DNA of 64,000 bases, from contig NZ_CP062222.1 of the NCBI RefSeq assembly GCF_017487405.1, forward strand, positions 2,155,001-2,219,000. Direction: 5' to 3'. Below are positions 41,454-50,363 of this stretch, piece by piece. Both the position numbers and the translations under genes were made by a program. Below the pieces are notes generated by a model. That model was not told the origin of the DNA. It did not search any database and saw only the letters and a program-made list of their open reading frames with translations. Source of the DNA: Brevundimonas goettingensis (lineage in GTDB: Bacteria; Pseudomonadota; Alphaproteobacteria; Caulobacterales; Caulobacteraceae). Position 1 is the first letter of the stretch. The number at the start of each line of letters is the position of its first letter.

Positions 41454-42227
41454 ATGTATCTCGATCTGTTCAAGCTCCCCGGCCGCGTGGCCTTCGTCAC
41501 CGGCGGGGCCAGCGGCATCGGCCTGTCCTGCGTCGACGCCCTGGCCGAGGCCGGGGCCCGGGTGGTCATCGCCGACCGCAACCCGGCCGCCATCGAAACC
41601 GCCGTCGCGGAGATGACCGCCAAGGGCCATTCGGTCGAAGGTCTGACGCTGGACGTCACCGACGCCGACGCCGTTCAGGCCGCCGCCGACGACGTGGTCG
41701 CCCGCCACGGCCGCATCGACGTCCTGGTCAACAATGCCGGCATCGCCCGCAGCGAGATCGCTGCCGAGGACATGGAGGACGAGCGCTGGCTCGACGTCCT
41801 CAACGTCAATCTGAACGGCAGCTTCTGGTGCGCCCGCGCCTTCGGCCGTCACATGCTGGCCCAGGGCTCGGGCAGCATCGTCAACGTCGGCTCGATGAGC
41901 GGCTTCATCGTCAACCGGCCGCAGGGTCAGGCCCACTACAACGCCTCCAAGGCGGCCGTGCACCAGATGACGAAGTCGCTGGCCGCCGAATGGGCGCCGC
42001 GCGGGGTGCGGGTCAACGCCGTCGCCCCGACCTATATCGCCACCCCGCTGAACGCCTTCGCCGACCGCGAGGCCCCGATGTACAAGCGCTGGATCGACTC
42101 CACCCCGATGGCGCGTCTGGGCGAGCCCGAGGAGGTCGCCTCGGTCGTCCTTTTCCTGGCCTCGGACGCCGCCAGCCTGATGACCGGCTCCATCGTCCTG
42201 GCGGACGGTGGATACAGCTGCTGGTGA
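41454..42227 (+). CDS. short-chain dehydrogenase/reductase
   Basis: 257 residues from ATG 41454. Cofactor motif VTGGASGIGLS, NNAGIA, catalytic Ser in VNVGSMSGFIVNRP and YNASKAAV (Tyr and Lys). Asp after strand 2 (VVIADRN) points to NAD+. The N-terminus MYLDLFKLPGRVAFVTGG is similar to polyol dehydrogenases such as sorbitol or arabinitol types. With the ROK kinase encoded immediately behind, a polyol to ketose to ketose-phosphate route is plausible, but the substrate is not proven. Confidence 0.92.
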   Translation: MYLDLFKLPGRVAFVTGGASGIGLSCVDALAEAGARVVIADRNPAAIETAVAEMTAKGHSVEGLTLDVTDADAVQAAADDVVARHGRIDVLVNNAGIARSEIAAEDMEDERWLDVLNVNLNGSFWCARAFGRHMLAQGSGSIVNVGSMSGFIVNRPQGQAHYNASKAAVHQMTKSLAAEWAPRGVRVNAVAPTYIATPLNAFADREAPMYKRWIDSTPMARLGEPEEVASVVLFLASDAASLMTGSIVLADGGYSCW

Positions 42228-43177
42228 TGGCGGTGCCTGAAGAGGCCCCGCTGGTCGCGGGGATCGAACTGGGCGGCACCAAATGCGTCGTCCTGCTGGC
42301 CACGGGTCCAGACGACATCCGCGCCGAGGCCCGGATCGCCACCACCACCCCGCAGGAGACGCTCGACGCCATCGAGGACCGGCTCAGGGAATGGCGGATC
42401 AAACACCGGTTCCAAGCCATCGGCGTCGCCGGCTTTGGCCCGCTGGCGCTTGATCCGCGACGCCCGGACTATGGCTGCATCGTCAACACGCCCAAGCCGG
42501 GCTGGGACGGGACCTCCCTGATCCAGCGCGCCCTGCGCTTCGGCGTGCCGGTGGGACTGGACACCGACGTCAACGCCGCCGCCCTGGCCGAAGGCCGGTG
42601 GGGCGGCGCGCAGGGGCTGCAGTCCTGGGCCTATGTCACCGTCGGCACCGGCATCGGCGTCGGAGCCATCGTCGAAGGCCGCCCGATCCGGGGACTGGGC
42701 CACGCCGAGCTCGGCCATCTGAGAGTGCCCCGTCTCAAGGGCCGATCCTGGCCGGGCGCCTGCCCCTACCACGGCGACTGCGTCGAAGGGATCGCCTCGG
42801 GCCCGGCCATCGCCATCCAGGCGGGCTTCCCGGCCGAAAGTCTGAGCCGGACCGATCCGGTGTGGGACGACGTCGTCCACGCCCTGACCGGCTGCTTCCA
42901 CAATCTGGTCCTGACCACCGCGCCTGAGCGCATCCTGATCGGCGGCGGCGTCGGCCTAGGTCAGCCGCACCTGATCCCCCGCATCCGTAAGGCCTTGGCC
43001 GAGAGCCTGAACGGCTATGCTGTCGCGCCGCGCATCGCGGAAGACATCGAGGCCTTCCTCGCCCATCCATCGCTCGGCAACCGGGCCGGACCGCTCGGCT
43101 CGATCGCTTTGGCGCTCGGAAGCCTGGCGACTGTCGAGGCCGCCCCCATCCTTCGGTCGGCACAGGCCTGCGCATAA
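42227..43177 (+). CDS. ROK family sugar kinase (fructokinase-like)
   Basis: 316 residues; the ATG shares its A with the SDR stop (TGATG). ROK features: GIELGGTKCVVLLA for phosphate binding, GVAGFGPLALDP, GLDTDVNAAALAEGRWGGAQ, YVTVGTGIGVGAIVEGRPIR and the zinc motif with GHLRVPR followed by CPYHGDCVEGIASGPA. The last pattern is typical of bacterial fructokinases. It probably phosphorylates the ketose made by the SDR. Cytosolic and complete. Confidence 0.92.
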   Translation: MAVPEEAPLVAGIELGGTKCVVLLATGPDDIRAEARIATTTPQETLDAIEDRLREWRIKHRFQAIGVAGFGPLALDPRRPDYGCIVNTPKPGWDGTSLIQRALRFGVPVGLDTDVNAAALAEGRWGGAQGLQSWAYVTVGTGIGVGAIVEGRPIRGLGHAELGHLRVPRLKGRSWPGACPYHGDCVEGIASGPAIAIQAGFPAESLSRTDPVWDDVVHALTGCFHNLVLTTAPERILIGGGVGLGQPHLIPRIRKALAESLNGYAVAPRIAEDIEAFLAHPSLGNRAGPLGSIALALGSLATVEAAPILRSAQACA

Positions 43178-43202
43178 ATCCTGCGGGCCAGCACACCGAC
43201 GA

Positions 43203-43217
43203 ACCTTTCAGACAGGT
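43203..43217. promoter_or_regulatory. candidate operator ACCTNTC-N-GANAGGT before the TonB-dependent receptor
   Basis: ACCTTTCAGACAGGT, a 15-base dyad with one arm mismatch, 73 bases before the receptor ATG and 11 bases before CCTAGCCTCC (43228-43237). Two further copies occur before the AraC gene. Confidence 0.5.
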
Positions 43218-43289
43218 CGGTTACGCGCCTAGCCTCCCCTCAACAGCGACCGGGAAAAATCCCGGCGCGGACCCATAGGGGGAAACACG

Positions 43290-45422
43290 ATGCGCCTGAC
43301 CACCATCCTCGCCGCCGGCACGGCGATCGCCACCCTGATGACCTGCGGCGCCGCCAGCGCCCAGACTGCTCAGAATGCCGGTCCCGACGGCGCTTCCCAG
43401 GTCGACGACGTCGTCGTCACCGCGCGGAAACGCGAGGAACGTCTGCAGGACGTGCCGATCGCGGTCACGGCCACCAGCGGCGAAACCCTGGAGCGCGAGC
43501 AGATCAATCTGGTCAAGGACGTCGCCGCCCTGACCCCGGGCCTGAACATCTCCTCCGACGCCGTCGGCCGAGCCTTCCTGGCCATCCGGGGCGTGGGCAA
43601 CACCCTGATCGACAGCGTCCAACCCGGCGTCGGCATCTTCATCGACGGCATCTACCAGCCCAACACCTCCTATCTGAACAGCCCCGTCGTGGACGTGGAG
43701 CGGATCGAGGTGCTGCGCGGTCCGCAAGGGACCCTGTTCGGCAACAACACCCTGGGCGGCGCGATCAACGTCATCACCCGCGCTCCGACCGACCATTTCG
43801 AAGGCCGCGCCACGGCGTCCTACGCCGGGCCGGACAACTATCAGACCTACGGCGCGAGCATCTCGGGCCCGATCATCGAGGGCAGCCTGCGCGGCCGTCT
43901 GGCGGCGAACTATCACACCCAGGACGGCTTCTCGGAGAACCTGCTGGCCGGCGGTAACGCTCGCCCGCTGGAGACCCAGGCCGTCAACGGAACCCTTGTC
44001 TGGGAAGTCCCGCAAGCCCAGCGCACTGAGCTCAGCCTCAACGCCTACTGGAACCGGGTGACCGGCTCCCAGACGGCGTACAACACGGTCAACAGCCCGA
44101 CCAACTACGTCGACGACGTCCTGCTGAACCAGAACTCGATCGCCGAGTACACCTACTCGGGGATCAACGCCAAACTGGTGGTCGACCTGACGCCGAACAC
44201 GACCATGACCACCATCCTGGCCTATGACGACAAGGACGGCCGGGCTTCGGGCGACGGCGACTTCGGGGCCGTGCCGGCGATCTTCGTCCTCGACGGCCGC
44301 AATGACCGCCAGACCTACACCGGGGAAGCCCGCTTCGACACCAACTGGAACGACCGCTTCTCGACCCTGGTCGGCGTCTTCGCCCAGAAGTCCGACAACA
44401 CCGACGACATCAGCCAGACGCTGGACGCCGGCTATCTGGTGCTCGGCCTGCCGCTCGGCCTGCTGGTCCTGCCGCAACACACCATCCGCGACAGCGAGCT
44501 GCAGTCCCAGGCCATCTACGCCAACGGCTTCTACAACCTCGGCTCGGACTGGGAGCTGTCGGCCGGCATCCGCTTCGACCACCAGGAAGTCTCGATCGAC
44601 GGCACCGTCGGCCAGTACACCGCCGACGAATGGGAGCCCCGGGTCACCCTGCGCAAGACCTGGAACCCGCAGCACTCGAGCTATGCCTCGATCTCGCGCG
44701 GCTTCCGCGGCGGCGGCGCAAACCCGGCCGGCGCGCCCAACCCCTTCTATCAGGGCGACTCGGTCTGGACCTATGAGCTCGGCGACAAGTTCACCAACGA
44801 GAGTCGCACCCTGACGCTGAACTCGGCCATCTACTTCAATGACTACAGCCACTACATCGGCCAGAACTCGCTGACGCCCAGCCTGATCGCGGTGAACCTG
44901 AACACCGGTTCGGTCGAGAGCTACGGCGTCGAGCTGGAAGGGGTCTGGACGCCGAATGCGATGTTCCAGCTCAAGGCGGGCGGCACCTACAACCACGCCC
45001 GGATCACCGACGACAGCGAATACGCCGCCATCATCGGCCACGGCCTGCCCTCGGACCGGATCCTGTTCCAGCCGGACGTCAACGGCTTCGTGACCGGCAG
45101 CTTCACGTATCCGCTGGGCTCCGGCGAACTGCGCACCGACCTGACGGCCAGCTACAAGGGCGAACGCGTCGGCTCGACCCTCAGCCCGACCGTCTTCCCG
45201 ACGCTGGAGGCCTATACGATCGTCAACGCCAACGTCGCCTATGAGTGGGGCAACTACACCGCCTCGATCTTCGCGACCAACCTGTTCGACGCCGACTACT
45301 ATGACAGCTATCTCGACAAGTCCCTGCTGGCGGCCTTCGGCTTCCCGGCGGCTCTGGTCCACGACCTGGGCATCACGGGCGACGGGCGGCGGGTCGGCGT
45401 GCGGCTGAGCGCGAAGTTCTAG
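43290..45422 (+). CDS. TonB-dependent outer-membrane receptor
   Basis: 710 residues. Signal peptide (TTILAAGTAIATLMTCGAASAQ), TonB box VDDVVVTARKREERLQDVPI, plug domain with VERIEVLRGPQGTLFGNNTL and GGAINVITRAP, and a 22-strand barrel ending GRRVGVRLSAKF with a terminal Phe. It imports a large or scarce substrate across the outer membrane using ExbBD-TonB energy. Its place among esterases, dehydrogenases and a sugar kinase suggests a carbohydrate or plant-derived ester and not iron. A dyad operator and CCTAGCCTCC lie upstream. Confidence 0.94.
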   Translation: MRLTTILAAGTAIATLMTCGAASAQTAQNAGPDGASQVDDVVVTARKREERLQDVPIAVTATSGETLEREQINLVKDVAALTPGLNISSDAVGRAFLAIRGVGNTLIDSVQPGVGIFIDGIYQPNTSYLNSPVVDVERIEVLRGPQGTLFGNNTLGGAINVITRAPTDHFEGRATASYAGPDNYQTYGASISGPIIEGSLRGRLAANYHTQDGFSENLLAGGNARPLETQAVNGTLVWEVPQAQRTELSLNAYWNRVTGSQTAYNTVNSPTNYVDDVLLNQNSIAEYTYSGINAKLVVDLTPNTTMTTILAYDDKDGRASGDGDFGAVPAIFVLDGRNDRQTYTGEARFDTNWNDRFSTLVGVFAQKSDNTDDISQTLDAGYLVLGLPLGLLVLPQHTIRDSELQSQAIYANGFYNLGSDWELSAGIRFDHQEVSIDGTVGQYTADEWEPRVTLRKTWNPQHSSYASISRGFRGGGANPAGAPNPFYQGDSVWTYELGDKFTNESRTLTLNSAIYFNDYSHYIGQNSLTPSLIAVNLNTGSVESYGVELEGVWTPNAMFQLKAGGTYNHARITDDSEYAAIIGHGLPSDRILFQPDVNGFVTGSFTYPLGSGELRTDLTASYKGERVGSTLSPTVFPTLEAYTIVNANVAYEWGNYTASIFATNLFDADYYDSYLDKSLLAAFGFPAALVHDLGITGDGRRVGVRLSAKF

Positions 45423-45443
45423 GCGAAGGCGGGGAGAAGCGTC

Positions 45444-46847
45444 ATGAGCGCCTTGCCGACGTCGGTGACGACAGCGCCGCTGCCGGAGCCCGTGCTTGCG
45501 GGCCTGCGGGCGATCTTCCAGGATCGCCTGCACCTGGGCGAGGCGATGCGGGCCCAGCACGGGGCCTCGGAGGCCCACTTCGAGACCGTGCTGCCCGACG
45601 CCGTGGTCTTCGCCCACTCCACCGAGGAGGTGGTCGCACTGGTCAAGCTGTGCGTGGCCCACGACACTCCGGTGATCCCCTATGGCGCGGGGACCTCGAT
45701 CGAGGGCAACACCACGCCGACGCGCGGCGGGGTCACGGTCGATCTGTCGGAGATGAACGCCATCCTGCAGGTCAATGCCGAGGACTTCGACGTCACCGTT
45801 CAGGCCGGGGTTCGGCGCGAGCAACTGAACGAGCATCTGCGCGACGTCGGCCTGTTCTTCCCGATCGACCCGGGCGCCAACGCCACCATCGGCGGCATGG
45901 CCTCGACGCGGGCCTCGGGCACCAATGCGGTGCGCTACGGCACGATGCGCGAGGCGGTGCTCAACCTGCGCGTGATCACCCCGGACGGCCGCGACATCCG
46001 CACCGCTCGCCGGGCCCGCAAGTCGGCCGCCGGCTATGACCTGACCCGACTGATGATCGGCTCGGAAGGCACGTTGGGGATCATCACCGAGGTGACCCTG
46101 AGACTGCACGGCATCCCCGAGGCAATCATGTCGGCGGTGTGCAGCTTCGACACCCTGGGCGGGGCGGTCGACACCGTCGTCCAGGCGATCCAGCTGGGTA
46201 TCCCCCTGGCCCGGGTCGAGATCCTCGACGACATGCAGATGAAGGCGGTCAACGCCTGGTCGAAGCTGGACTACCCCGAGAAGACCACCCTCTTCTTCGA
46301 GTTCCACGGCTCTGAACGCTATGTCGAGGAGCAGGTCGAGACGGTCTCAGCCATCGCGGCCGAGAACGGCGGCGGCGAGTTCCGCTGGTCCAACCTGCCC
46401 GAGGAACGGGCCAAGCTCTGGAAGGCGCGGCACGAGGCCTATTACGCCGCCGTCGGCCTGAGGAAGGGCTGCGTCGGCTGGGCCACGGACGTCTGCGTCC
46501 CGATCAGCCGTCTGGCCGAATGCATCATCGAGACCAAGAAGGATCTCGCGACGGCCAGCATCCCCGCGACCATCCTGGGCCACGTCGGCGACGGGAACTT
46601 CCACGTCGTCTTCGTGCTCGATCCGAACAAGCCGGAAGAGGCCGAGGAGGCCGAGGCCCTGAACAAGGTGCTGGTCCAGCGCGCGCTCGACATGGACGGC
46701 ACCTGCACCGGCGAGCATGGCATCGGCCTGGGCAAGCAGGACTGGCTGATGGCGGAACTGGGCGACGCGGTCGACCTGATGCGTATGATCAAGCGCGCCC
46801 TGGACCCGAAGGACCTCTTCAACCCGGGCAAGATCTTCAGCCTGTAG
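45444..46847 (+). CDS. FAD-linked D-2-hydroxyacid dehydrogenase (D-lactate/glycolate type)
   Basis: 467 residues, 21 bases after the receptor gene. PCMH-type FAD domain with VIPYGAGTSIEGNTTPTRGG and IDPGANATIGGMASTRASGT, GSEGTLGIITEVTLR, then the C-terminal domain with ILGHVGDGNFHVVF and GTCTGEHGIGLGKQDWL, whose His/Glu residues form the metal-assisted active site. This pattern is that of D-lactate dehydrogenases passing electrons to cytochrome c or quinone, and of GlcD. The single-subunit form without GlcE/F favours D-lactate-type. Substrate by family only. Confidence 0.92.
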   Translation: MSALPTSVTTAPLPEPVLAGLRAIFQDRLHLGEAMRAQHGASEAHFETVLPDAVVFAHSTEEVVALVKLCVAHDTPVIPYGAGTSIEGNTTPTRGGVTVDLSEMNAILQVNAEDFDVTVQAGVRREQLNEHLRDVGLFFPIDPGANATIGGMASTRASGTNAVRYGTMREAVLNLRVITPDGRDIRTARRARKSAAGYDLTRLMIGSEGTLGIITEVTLRLHGIPEAIMSAVCSFDTLGGAVDTVVQAIQLGIPLARVEILDDMQMKAVNAWSKLDYPEKTTLFFEFHGSERYVEEQVETVSAIAAENGGGEFRWSNLPEERAKLWKARHEAYYAAVGLRKGCVGWATDVCVPISRLAECIIETKKDLATASIPATILGHVGDGNFHVVFVLDPNKPEEAEEAEALNKVLVQRALDMDGTCTGEHGIGLGKQDWLMAELGDAVDLMRMIKRALDPKDLFNPGKIFSL

Positions 46848-46857
46848 GGCCTGCGCC

Positions 46858-47823
46858 ATGACCCCGACCGACACCCGCCGCCTCGTCGATCCCGAGCTGC
46901 TGACCCTGCTCGACGCCTGGCCCAAGGTCGATCTGACCGAAGATCTGCTCCCCGCCCTGCGAAGCGCCGACCGCCTGCCGGCGCCCGAGCTGGACGCGGC
47001 GTCGAAAGCCGTCGACATGACCCGCCGCACCGTGCCCGGTCCGGCCGGGGCTCCGGATGTCGGGGTTCTGGTCTATCGGCCGACGGGGGCGGGCCCCTTC
47101 TCCTGCATCTTCCACATTCACGGCGGCGGCTATGTGATCGGGGCCGTCGACGGACAAGAGGCCCAGCATCGTGGCATGGTCGCCCGGCTGGGCTGTGTAA
47201 TCGTGACGGTGGACTATCGGCTGGCGCCCGAAACCCGCTTCCCCGGCGCGATCGAGGACTGCTACGCCGCCCTGGCCTGGACCTTCGCCAACGCCGCCGA
47301 ACTGGGCGTGGACCCGACGCGGATCGGCGTCATGGGCGAGAGCGCCGGCGGCGGTCTGGCGGCGGCCCTGGCCCTGTTGGCGCGCGACCGGGGCGACTAT
47401 GCCCTCGCCTTCCAGCACCTGATCTATCCGATGCTGGATGATCGGACCGTGACCCACGCCGACCCGCATCCCCACACCGGCGAGTTCATCTGGACGCCGC
47501 ACAACAACCGTTTCGGCTGGGCGGCCCTGCTGGGCGTCGAGCCCGGCTCCGACGGCGTCAGCCCCTATGCCGCCGCCGCCCGCGCCGAAGACCTGACCGG
47601 CCTGCCGCCGGCGTTCGTCTCGACCGGATCGCTGGACCTCTTCCTCGAGGAAGACCTGGAATATGCGCGGCGGCTGCTGAGGGCGGGCGTGGCGACCGAG
47701 CTGCACGTCTATCCCGGCGGCTATCACGGCTTCGACTTCGATCCGGCCGCCGCCGTCGCCCAACAGGCCCGGCGGGACAGCTTCGCCGCCCTGCATCGCT
47801 TCCTCAACCAAGGACCTATCTGA
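46858..47823 (+). CDS. alpha/beta-hydrolase of the hormone-sensitive-lipase family
   Basis: 321 residues, ten bases after the preceding gene. HSL-family oxyanion motif IFHIHGGGYVIGAVDG, nucleophile GVMGESAGGGLAAALALL, catalytic Asp in ALDLFLEEDLEYA-like STGSLDLFLEED and His in VYPGGYHGFDFDP. No signal peptide, so a cytosolic esterase for small acyl esters. It shares a transcript with the receptor and the FAD dehydrogenase. An ACCTATC operator copy overlaps its stop codon. Confidence 0.93.
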   Translation: MTPTDTRRLVDPELLTLLDAWPKVDLTEDLLPALRSADRLPAPELDAASKAVDMTRRTVPGPAGAPDVGVLVYRPTGAGPFSCIFHIHGGGYVIGAVDGQEAQHRGMVARLGCVIVTVDYRLAPETRFPGAIEDCYAALAWTFANAAELGVDPTRIGVMGESAGGGLAAALALLARDRGDYALAFQHLIYPMLDDRTVTHADPHPHTGEFIWTPHNNRFGWAALLGVEPGSDGVSPYAAAARAEDLTGLPPAFVSTGSLDLFLEEDLEYARRLLRAGVATELHVYPGGYHGFDFDPAAAVAQQARRDSFAALHRFLNQGPI

Positions 47824-47851
47824 AAGGTCTTGCGCGACCTATCGGATAGGT
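47814..47851. promoter_or_regulatory. two tandem copies of the ACCTNTC-N-GANAGGT dyad before the AraC gene
   Basis: ACCTATCTGAAAGGT at 47814-47828 and the perfect palindrome ACCTATCGGATAGGT at 47837-47851. Centres are 23 bases apart, about two helical turns. CCTAGCCTCC follows 12 bases later (47864-47873), as it follows the copy before the receptor gene. Confidence 0.6.
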
Positions 47852-47896
47852 GCATCGTCCCCTCCTAGCCTCCAGCAGAGAGGCAGGAGGAATATC

Positions 47897-48715
47897 ATGC
47901 AGATTGACGCGCGCCCCGACGCCACAAGTCCGTCCCGCTTCATCAGCCTGGTCGTCTCGCCCGAGATGACGGTCCTGATCGGCCGCGGTCCGTTCGAGGG
48001 CATCGTCCTTCCGACTGAGGCCATCGCGGTCGCCTATGGCCTCGGGGCCATCGAGGTCGCGCCCTCGGTGCATGTGTATGGCGCCAATGCCGTCGACGAC
48101 CTGCTGGCCGAGGACGCCGCCGCCACGCGCATCCTGCTTCTGGTCGCGCCCACGGCCCTCACCCGCATCGAGGGGGTCAGCCAGCCCGAGGCCGACGCCC
48201 ATCACGGCTATCACCTGCCGCCGGAACTGCGCGCCATCGCCCTGGCCCTGCGCGACTGCGACCGGTTCGGCGAGGCCGGCGAAATCTATCGCGCCGCCAA
48301 GGCCATCGAACTGCTGTGGGAGACCTGGCGCCGACTGGACGCCCGGGCCCTGACGCCCCTGTCGACCAACGGCTCGCTGTCGCACACCGACGCGGTCCGC
48401 ATCCTGGCCGTGCGCGAGCTGATCGACGCCCGCTGGAACGAGAAGCTGTCCCTGGGCTCCATCGCCGCCCAGTGCGGCCTGAACCGGGACAAGCTGACCC
48501 GCGGTTTCCGCGAGATGTTCGCCTGCACCGTCGCCGAGGCCATTGTCGAGCGCCGCCTGACCGAGGCGAGCCGGATGCTTGAGACCACCGACCTGCCCGT
48601 CTCTTCGATCGGCTATGAGAACGGCTATCTGAACAACGCCAGCTTCGCCCGCGCCTTCGGCCGCCGCTTTGGCCAGACGCCCTCCGACTACCGCGCCGCC
48701 CGGCTGGCCGCCTGA
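47897..48715 (+). CDS. AraC family transcriptional regulator
   Basis: 272 residues, ATG with AGGAGGA upstream. The N-terminal 160 residues form a sensor part without a recognised motif (FISLVVSPEMTVLIGRGPFE). The C-terminal 100 residues are the double helix-turn-helix: LSLGSIAAQCGLNRDKLTRG FRE and LPVSSIGYENGYLNNASFAR AFGRRFGQTPSDYR. Its stop overlaps the GntR start (TGATG), so the two regulators are made together. Likely activates part of this island; the tandem dyads in front of it suggest it is itself controlled. Confidence 0.9.
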   Translation: MQIDARPDATSPSRFISLVVSPEMTVLIGRGPFEGIVLPTEAIAVAYGLGAIEVAPSVHVYGANAVDDLLAEDAAATRILLLVAPTALTRIEGVSQPEADAHHGYHLPPELRAIALALRDCDRFGEAGEIYRAAKAIELLWETWRRLDARALTPLSTNGSLSHTDAVRILAVRELIDARWNEKLSLGSIAAQCGLNRDKLTRGFREMFACTVAEAIVERRLTEASRMLETTDLPVSSIGYENGYLNNASFARAFGRRFGQTPSDYRAARLAA

Positions 48716-49467
48716 TGGGGATTCCGCTCATGCCCGTGGCCGGGGGGCAGGCAGGCCAGCCCCTCTCTCTGGTCCAAACGACTATAAACGCCGTCACCGA
48801 CCACATCCGCGATCAGGGCCTCAGGGTCGGGGACAATCTGCCCGGCGAGTCCCATTTCGTCGCCAGCCTCGGCGTCAGCCGGGCCGTGACGCGCGAGGCC
48901 TTCGGGGCTCTGGCCGCGCTGGGCCTGATCGACGTCGCCAATGGCCGCCGCGCCCGGGTCGGGGCCATCGACGGCTCGGTGATCGCCTCCTCCCTGAACC
49001 ACGCGGTCTCCACGGCCCAGATCACCGTGCCCGAGGTCTGGGACGTGCGCCGCACAATCGAGGCCCGCACCGTGGCCCTGGCCGCGACCTCGCGCACCGA
49101 CGCCGAGGCGGCCGAGATCGTCCGTCTGGCCGAGGCCATGGTCCGCGACATCGACGACCGATCGACGATGACGCGCCACGACATCGCCTTCCATCAGGCC
49201 ATCGCGGCCGCCAGCCACAACGCACTGTTCGTCCAGATCGTCTCCTCCTTCGCTCATCTGATGGAGGTCGCCGTGCCCGCCGCCTGGGATACCCGGGTGG
49301 TCGAGGAGGACAAGCAGGCCACGCTGGACCGCCACCTGGCCGTCGCCCACGCCATTCGCGACCGGGACCCGGTCGCCGCCGTCGCGGCCATGCAGGATCA
49401 CTTCGACGCCTCGATCGACGATGTGCTGCAGGGAATGTCGGGTCGGCCGAGCGCCAACGACGCCTGA
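48715..49467 (+). CDS. GntR family (FadR subfamily) transcriptional regulator
   Basis: 250 residues. N-terminal winged helix (VTDHIRDQGLRVGDNLPGES, LGVSRAVTREAFGALAALGL) and C-terminal FCD all-helical ligand domain with metal ligands in RHDIAFHQAIAAASHN and later His residues. FadR-type proteins of this sort respond to small acids such as lactate, glycolate or uronates (LldR, GlcC, ExuR). Placed between D- and L-hydroxyacid dehydrogenase genes, a hydroxyacid-sensing role is reasonable. The 15-base odd-centred dyads nearby are of a kind such dimers bind. Confidence 0.9.
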   Translation: MGIPLMPVAGGQAGQPLSLVQTTINAVTDHIRDQGLRVGDNLPGESHFVASLGVSRAVTREAFGALAALGLIDVANGRRARVGAIDGSVIASSLNHAVSTAQITVPEVWDVRRTIEARTVALAATSRTDAEAAEIVRLAEAMVRDIDDRSTMTRHDIAFHQAIAAASHNALFVQIVSSFAHLMEVAVPAAWDTRVVEEDKQATLDRHLAVAHAIRDRDPVAAVAAMQDHFDASIDDVLQGMSGRPSANDA

Positions 49468-49472
49468 GCGGT

Positions 49473-50363
49473 CTAGCGGCGTCCGTCGAGAGCGGCGGAC
49501 ACAGCGGTGGCGGTCGCCTCGGCGCCCTGAAGCGTCGGATGGAAGGGCGCGCCGTTCTTGCCGGGCCAGCCGCTGGTCCAGGGCAAGGCCGAGCAGGCGT
49601 GGTGGTCGGCGCCCAGAGCATTCATGTCGACAAGGATCGCCCCGCCCTGCTCGGCCGCCGCACGCGTGGTCGCGGCCAGACGCTCGCCGACCTGACGCAT
49701 CATATCGGCCTCGGCGACCGTGAGGCCGATACGGGCGCAGGTCCCGGAAGGCGGCAGGATGGTGGGATAGGTGGCGACGATCACCGTCGCGTTCGGCGCG
49801 CGCTGATGGATCGCCTTCAGGGTGGCGACGAGTTGGCCTTGAAGACCGGCATAGTCGCGAGCGGACGGAGACTTGGGCCCCTTCCACAGCCGCCGCACGG
49901 TCCAGCCAAAGGCGCTGTCGGCCTTGCGGGCGGCCAGCAGGGACAGGTCGCCGACATAGCCGATGTCATTGCCGCCGACGGTGAGCGTGACCAGTTTGGT
50001 GTCTGGGCCGATGGTGCGGATCTGAGGTCCCTGGAAGAACTGGCCGCCAGTGAGCACATTCTTCGTCACCGCCCCGCCGCAGCTCATGTCGGTGATGGCG
50101 ATCCGGCGCAGGCGGGCGAGCTGTTGCGGATAGCCGTTGACGCTGCGGGCGCAGAGCAGAGGACTGCCCTTCACCAGAGCGCCGAGCCCCGCCCCGGCGG
50201 CGTAGGAACTGCCGAGGGCGACATAGTCGTGCGGTCCGGCGGGCGTGCGTCGCGCCTGCAGCCAGACGAAGACGGTCGCCAGAACGACCAGAACCAGCAG
50301 GAGGATCAGGACGCCGAGGCAGCCCCGCGCGGCCCAGCGCGACTTGCGTCCCCGCTCAGCCAT
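49473..50363 (-). CDS. membrane-anchored SGNH/GDSL-type hydrolase
   Basis: 296 residues from ATG 50363, overlapping the MFS gene by eight bases. A single membrane helix (about 12-34, LGVLILLLVLVVLATVFVWL) anchors it, with the enzyme outside the cytosol. Block I is DYVALGSSYAAGAG (nucleophile Ser), block III VTLTVGGNDIGYVG and block V DHHAC...GAPFHPT with catalytic His. The pattern is close to secreted lipases/esterases of the SEST type. Convergent with GntR (five bases apart). Possibly removes acyl groups from the island's substrate in the periplasm. Confidence 0.88.
   Translation of the reverse strand: MAERGRKSRWAARGCLGVLILLLVLVVLATVFVWLQARRTPAGPHDYVALGSSYAAGAGLGALVKGSPLLCARSVNGYPQQLARLRRIAITDMSCGGAVTKNVLTGGQFFQGPQIRTIGPDTKLVTLTVGGNDIGYVGDLSLLAARKADSAFGWTVRRLWKGPKSPSARDYAGLQGQLVATLKAIHQRAPNATVIVATYPTILPPSGTCARIGLTVAEADMMRQVGERLAATTRAAAEQGGAILVDMNALGADHHACSALPWTSGWPGKNGAPFHPTLQGAEATATAVSAALDGRR

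Noticed and set aside
43221..46307. Minus-strand open frame of more than 1000 codons
   Set aside because: Antisense of the TonB receptor and FAD dehydrogenase genes, both of which have complete signatures on plus.
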